Under the pieces are notes generated by a model that was given only the letters and a program-made list of their open reading frames with translations, had not been told where the DNA came from and ran no database searches. From contig CAKQIY010000002.1 in assembly GCA_934247115.1 (NCBI GenBank), positions 1 to 64,000 on the forward strand: a stretch of 64,000 nt of DNA, read 5' to 3'. How positions within the stretch are numbered: position 1 is the first letter of the stretch; each line of letters opens with the position of its first letter. Shown here in pieces: positions 62,082 through 64,000 of the stretch. Origin of the DNA: an uncultured Coprococcus sp. GTDB lineage: Bacteria; Bacillota; Clostridia; Lachnospirales; Lachnospiraceae. Position numbers and translations under genes: made by a program.

Positions 62082-62393
62082 ATGGCAAATCAGATTATGA
62101 GAATTACACTTAAGGCTTATGACCACAAACTTATCGACAAGGCAGCAGCTCAGATAGTTGATGCGGTTAAGAAGACTGGTGCTAAGGTAAGCGGACCAGT
62201 TCCAATGCCTACTAAGATTGAGAAGATCACAATCTTAAGAGCGGTTCATAAGTACAAGGACTCAAGAGAGCAGTTTGAGCAGAGAACTCATAAGAGACTT
62301 ATCGATGTTGTTGCACCAACTCAGAAGACAATTGATGCATTACAGAAGATCGATCTGTCAGCTGGCGTGTTCATCGATGTTAAGATGAAATAA
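62082..62393 (+). CDS. rpsJ: 30S ribosomal protein S10
   Basis: The 103-residue protein begins MANQIMRITLKAYDHKLID and contains SGPVPMPTKIEKITILRAVHKYKDSREQFE in order, the S10 core. It belongs to the head of the small subunit and is also known as NusE in antitermination. AAAAGGAGG precedes the ATG. It is the first gene of the standard S10 operon. Confidence 0.99.
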   Translation: MANQIMRITLKAYDHKLIDKAAAQIVDAVKKTGAKVSGPVPMPTKIEKITILRAVHKYKDSREQFEQRTHKRLIDVVAPTQKTIDALQKIDLSAGVFIDVKMK

Positions 62394-62554
62394 TTAAAGT
62401 CAGAGAACAACAAGTAAGAAACCCAAATTAGAAGCGGACTAATTTAAATCAAACCGCGAAAACAATTAAATAACAGTACCTAATGCATCTACGGATGTAA
62501 TTTAGTATGATTGCGAATGCAATCCGCTGTGAATTAAATTAGGAGGAAACAGAA
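62394..62554 (+). other. Intercistronic region rpsJ-rplC
   Basis: The 161 bases are AT-rich and hold no gene. A repeated TTAGTATGA/CTAATTTAAAT-like composition is seen but no stable hairpin or terminator, so read-through into rplC is expected. AGGAGGAAAC lies before rplC. Confidence 0.5.
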
Positions 62555-63238
62555 ATGAAGAAAGCTATATTAGCTACAAAAGTCGGAATGACACAGATTT
62601 TCGACGAGAACGGTGTATTAACACCAGTTACAGTATTACAGGCTGGTCCATGTGTTGTAACCCAGATCAAAACAGTTGAGAATGACGGTTATGATGCAAT
62701 TCAGGTAGGATTCGGTGAGAAGAAGGAAAGAGTAACAACAAAGGACGTATCAGGAAAGAAAGTTATCAGAAATCCACATGGTGCTGGTAAGGCAGAGGTT
62801 GGTCATGCTAAGAAGGCAGGAACAACTCCAAAGACTTTCTATAGAGAGTTCAGACTTGAGAACACTGCTGAGTACGAGCTTGGCGCAGAGATCAAGGCAG
62901 ATGTATTTGCTGCTGGCGACAAGATTGATGTTACTGCTAAGTCAAAGGGTAAGGGATACGCAGGCGGTCTTAAGAGACACGGCCTTAAGTCAGGTCCTTC
63001 AGGACATGGTTCAAAGTATCACAGACATGCAGGTTCAAACGGTTCTGCAACTACTCCAGGTAGAGTGTTCAAGGGTAAGAAGATGCCTGGTCATATGGGT
63101 AGCGTAAGAGTTACAATCCAGAACCTTGAGGTAGTTAAAATAGATGTTGAGAACAATGTAATCTTGGTTAAGGGCGCTGTTCCAGGACCAAAGAAGTCAT
63201 TGGTTATGATTAAAGATACAGTAAAGTCTGGTAAGTAA
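62555..63238 (+). CDS. rplC: 50S ribosomal protein L3
   Basis: The 227-residue protein begins MKKAILATKVGMTQIF and has the L3 central stretch (SKGKGYAGGLKRHG, GSKYHRHAGSNG, GRVFKGKKMPGHMG). It is slightly longer than E. coli L3, with an extra lysine-rich loop and C-terminal tail. L3 helps assemble the large subunit around the peptidyl transferase region. Confidence 0.98.
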   Translation: MKKAILATKVGMTQIFDENGVLTPVTVLQAGPCVVTQIKTVENDGYDAIQVGFGEKKERVTTKDVSGKKVIRNPHGAGKAEVGHAKKAGTTPKTFYREFRLENTAEYELGAEIKADVFAAGDKIDVTAKSKGKGYAGGLKRHGLKSGPSGHGSKYHRHAGSNGSATTPGRVFKGKKMPGHMGSVRVTIQNLEVVKIDVENNVILVKGAVPGPKKSLVMIKDTVKSGK

Positions 63239-63261
63239 GGCTTTGGAAAGGAGAGACAACA

Positions 63262-63882
63262 ATGGCATCAGTTAAGGTTTATGACATCGAAGGCAATGAA
63301 GTTGAGACATTAGAGCTCAGCGATGCAGTGTTCGGTGTAGAAATAAATGAGCATATAATGCATAAGGCTGTAGTTGGTCAGTTAGCCAACAACCGTCAGG
63401 GAACACAGAGCGCAAAGACACGTTCAGAAGTTTCTGGTGGTGGTAGAAAGCCTTGGAGACAGAAGGGAACTGGTCATGCAAGACAGGGTTCAACAAGATC
63501 TCCACAGTGGACAGGCGGCGGAGTTGTATTCGCACCAAAGCCAAGAGATTATTCAGTTAAGATGAATAAGAAAGAGAAGCAGCTTGCTATGAAGTCAGCA
63601 CTTTCATCAAAGGTAGCTGAGAACAAGCTGGTAGTAGTTGACAAGCTTGATCTTCAGGAGGTTAAGACAAGCGTATTTGCAAAGATTCTTGCAAAGCTTT
63701 CAGCTCCTAAGGCTCTTGTAGTAACAAAGGATAAGAACAATAACGTTGTTCTTTCAGCAAACAACATTCCAACAGTTAAGACAACAGTAGCTAACTCACT
63801 TAGCGTGTATGATATTCTCAAGTATGAGAAGCTTGTTCTTACTAAGGAAGCAGTTGCAGCAATTGAGGAGGTGTACGCATAA
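63262..63882 (+). CDS. rplD: 50S ribosomal protein L4
   Basis: The 206-residue protein has VGQLANNRQGTQSAKTRSEV and GGGRKPWRQKGTGHARQGSTRSP, the conserved extended loop that lines the exit tunnel. GGAAAGGAG precedes the ATG. L4 is the autoregulator of S10 operons in gammaproteobacteria. The stop overlaps the rplW ATG by one base. Confidence 0.98.
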   Translation: MASVKVYDIEGNEVETLELSDAVFGVEINEHIMHKAVVGQLANNRQGTQSAKTRSEVSGGGRKPWRQKGTGHARQGSTRSPQWTGGGVVFAPKPRDYSVKMNKKEKQLAMKSALSSKVAENKLVVVDKLDLQEVKTSVFAKILAKLSAPKALVVTKDKNNNVVLSANNIPTVKTTVANSLSVYDILKYEKLVLTKEAVAAIEEVYA

Positions 63883-64000
63883 TGGCAGATATCAAATATT
63901 ATGACGTTATACTTAAGCCAGTGATCACAGAGAAGAGCATGAATGCAATGGCTGAGAAGAAATATACATTCCTTGTTCATCCAGAGGCAAACAAGTCACA
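63882..64000 (+). CDS. rplW: 50S ribosomal protein L23 (partial, cut by window end)
   Basis: The first 39 codons encode MADIKYYDVILKPVITEKSM and KYTFLVHPEANKS, the N-terminus of L23. The ATG overlaps the rplD stop (TAATG). The rest lies beyond the window. Confidence 0.95.
   Translation, partial: MADIKYYDVILKPVITEKSMNAMAEKKYTFLVHPEANKS

Overview
The window looks like a chromosomal segment of an anaerobic, low-to-mid GC Firmicute of the Lachnospiraceae (Coprococcus- or Roseburia-like). The support is general: AGGAGG-type ribosome binding sites, sigma-A-like promoters, a CIRCE operator, TTTACA Pho boxes with 11-bp periodicity, FliB-like and sce7726-like genes typical of gut Clostridia, and a standard S10 ribosomal operon. 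No tRNA, rRNA, CRISPR array, intact insertion sequence or prophage was recognised. The genus is an inference.

Layout. 0.4-5 kb: an NSS sodium symporter, then DUF3800, FKBP and VOC genes on the minus strand, and endonuclease IV. 5.0-5.7 kb: a protein-free stretch with a promoter- and terminator-bounded candidate structured RNA and a 243-bp imperfect palindrome. 5.7-14.8 kb: a MurE-type ligase, a ZIP transporter, enolase with a long structured leader, a DnaJ-type chaperone, an sce7726 protein, a GH31 glycosidase and a Cof phosphatase. 15-20 kb: a MacB/FtsX-type ABC exporter with its own two-component system. 20-21.3 kb: a FliB-like protein.

21.4-32.7 kb is the most distinctive metabolic block. 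It holds a D-proline reductase cluster (prdC, prdA, a tandem CBO2463/CBO2479-domain gene, prdB) with cysteine at the position where PrdB normally carries selenocysteine. Next come a divergent LysR regulator, an amino-acid ABC importer, a cytidylate-kinase-like gene, a proline racemase fused to a TetR-type regulator, and an EamA transporter. The inferred logic is import of an amino acid (probably proline), L-to-D racemisation, and reduction to 5-aminovalerate as a Stickland electron sink. Both divergent transcripts begin with terminator-like hairpins.

32.8-37.4 kb: a phosphatase, CIRCE-controlled Hsp20, a HAD phosphatase, a MocR regulator, a cupin and a broken XRE gene. 37.4-52.7 kb is a phosphate regulon: two Na/Pi cotransporters, two PstS lipoproteins whose domain order is circularly permuted, Ppk1, PstCAB, PhoU, a small membrane protein and PhoP/PhoR. 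Four promoters there carry TTTACA repeats at 11-bp spacing, one of which seems to drive only a very short terminated RNA.

53-61.7 kb: a ParB-like/BMP fusion with a phosphoesterase, citrate synthase (TTG start), a YbaK deacylase, an unknown protein, two methyltransferases and a NYN protein with LOTUS-like repeats. 61.8-64 kb: the promoter, long leader and first genes (rpsJ, rplC, rplD, partial rplW) of the S10 operon.
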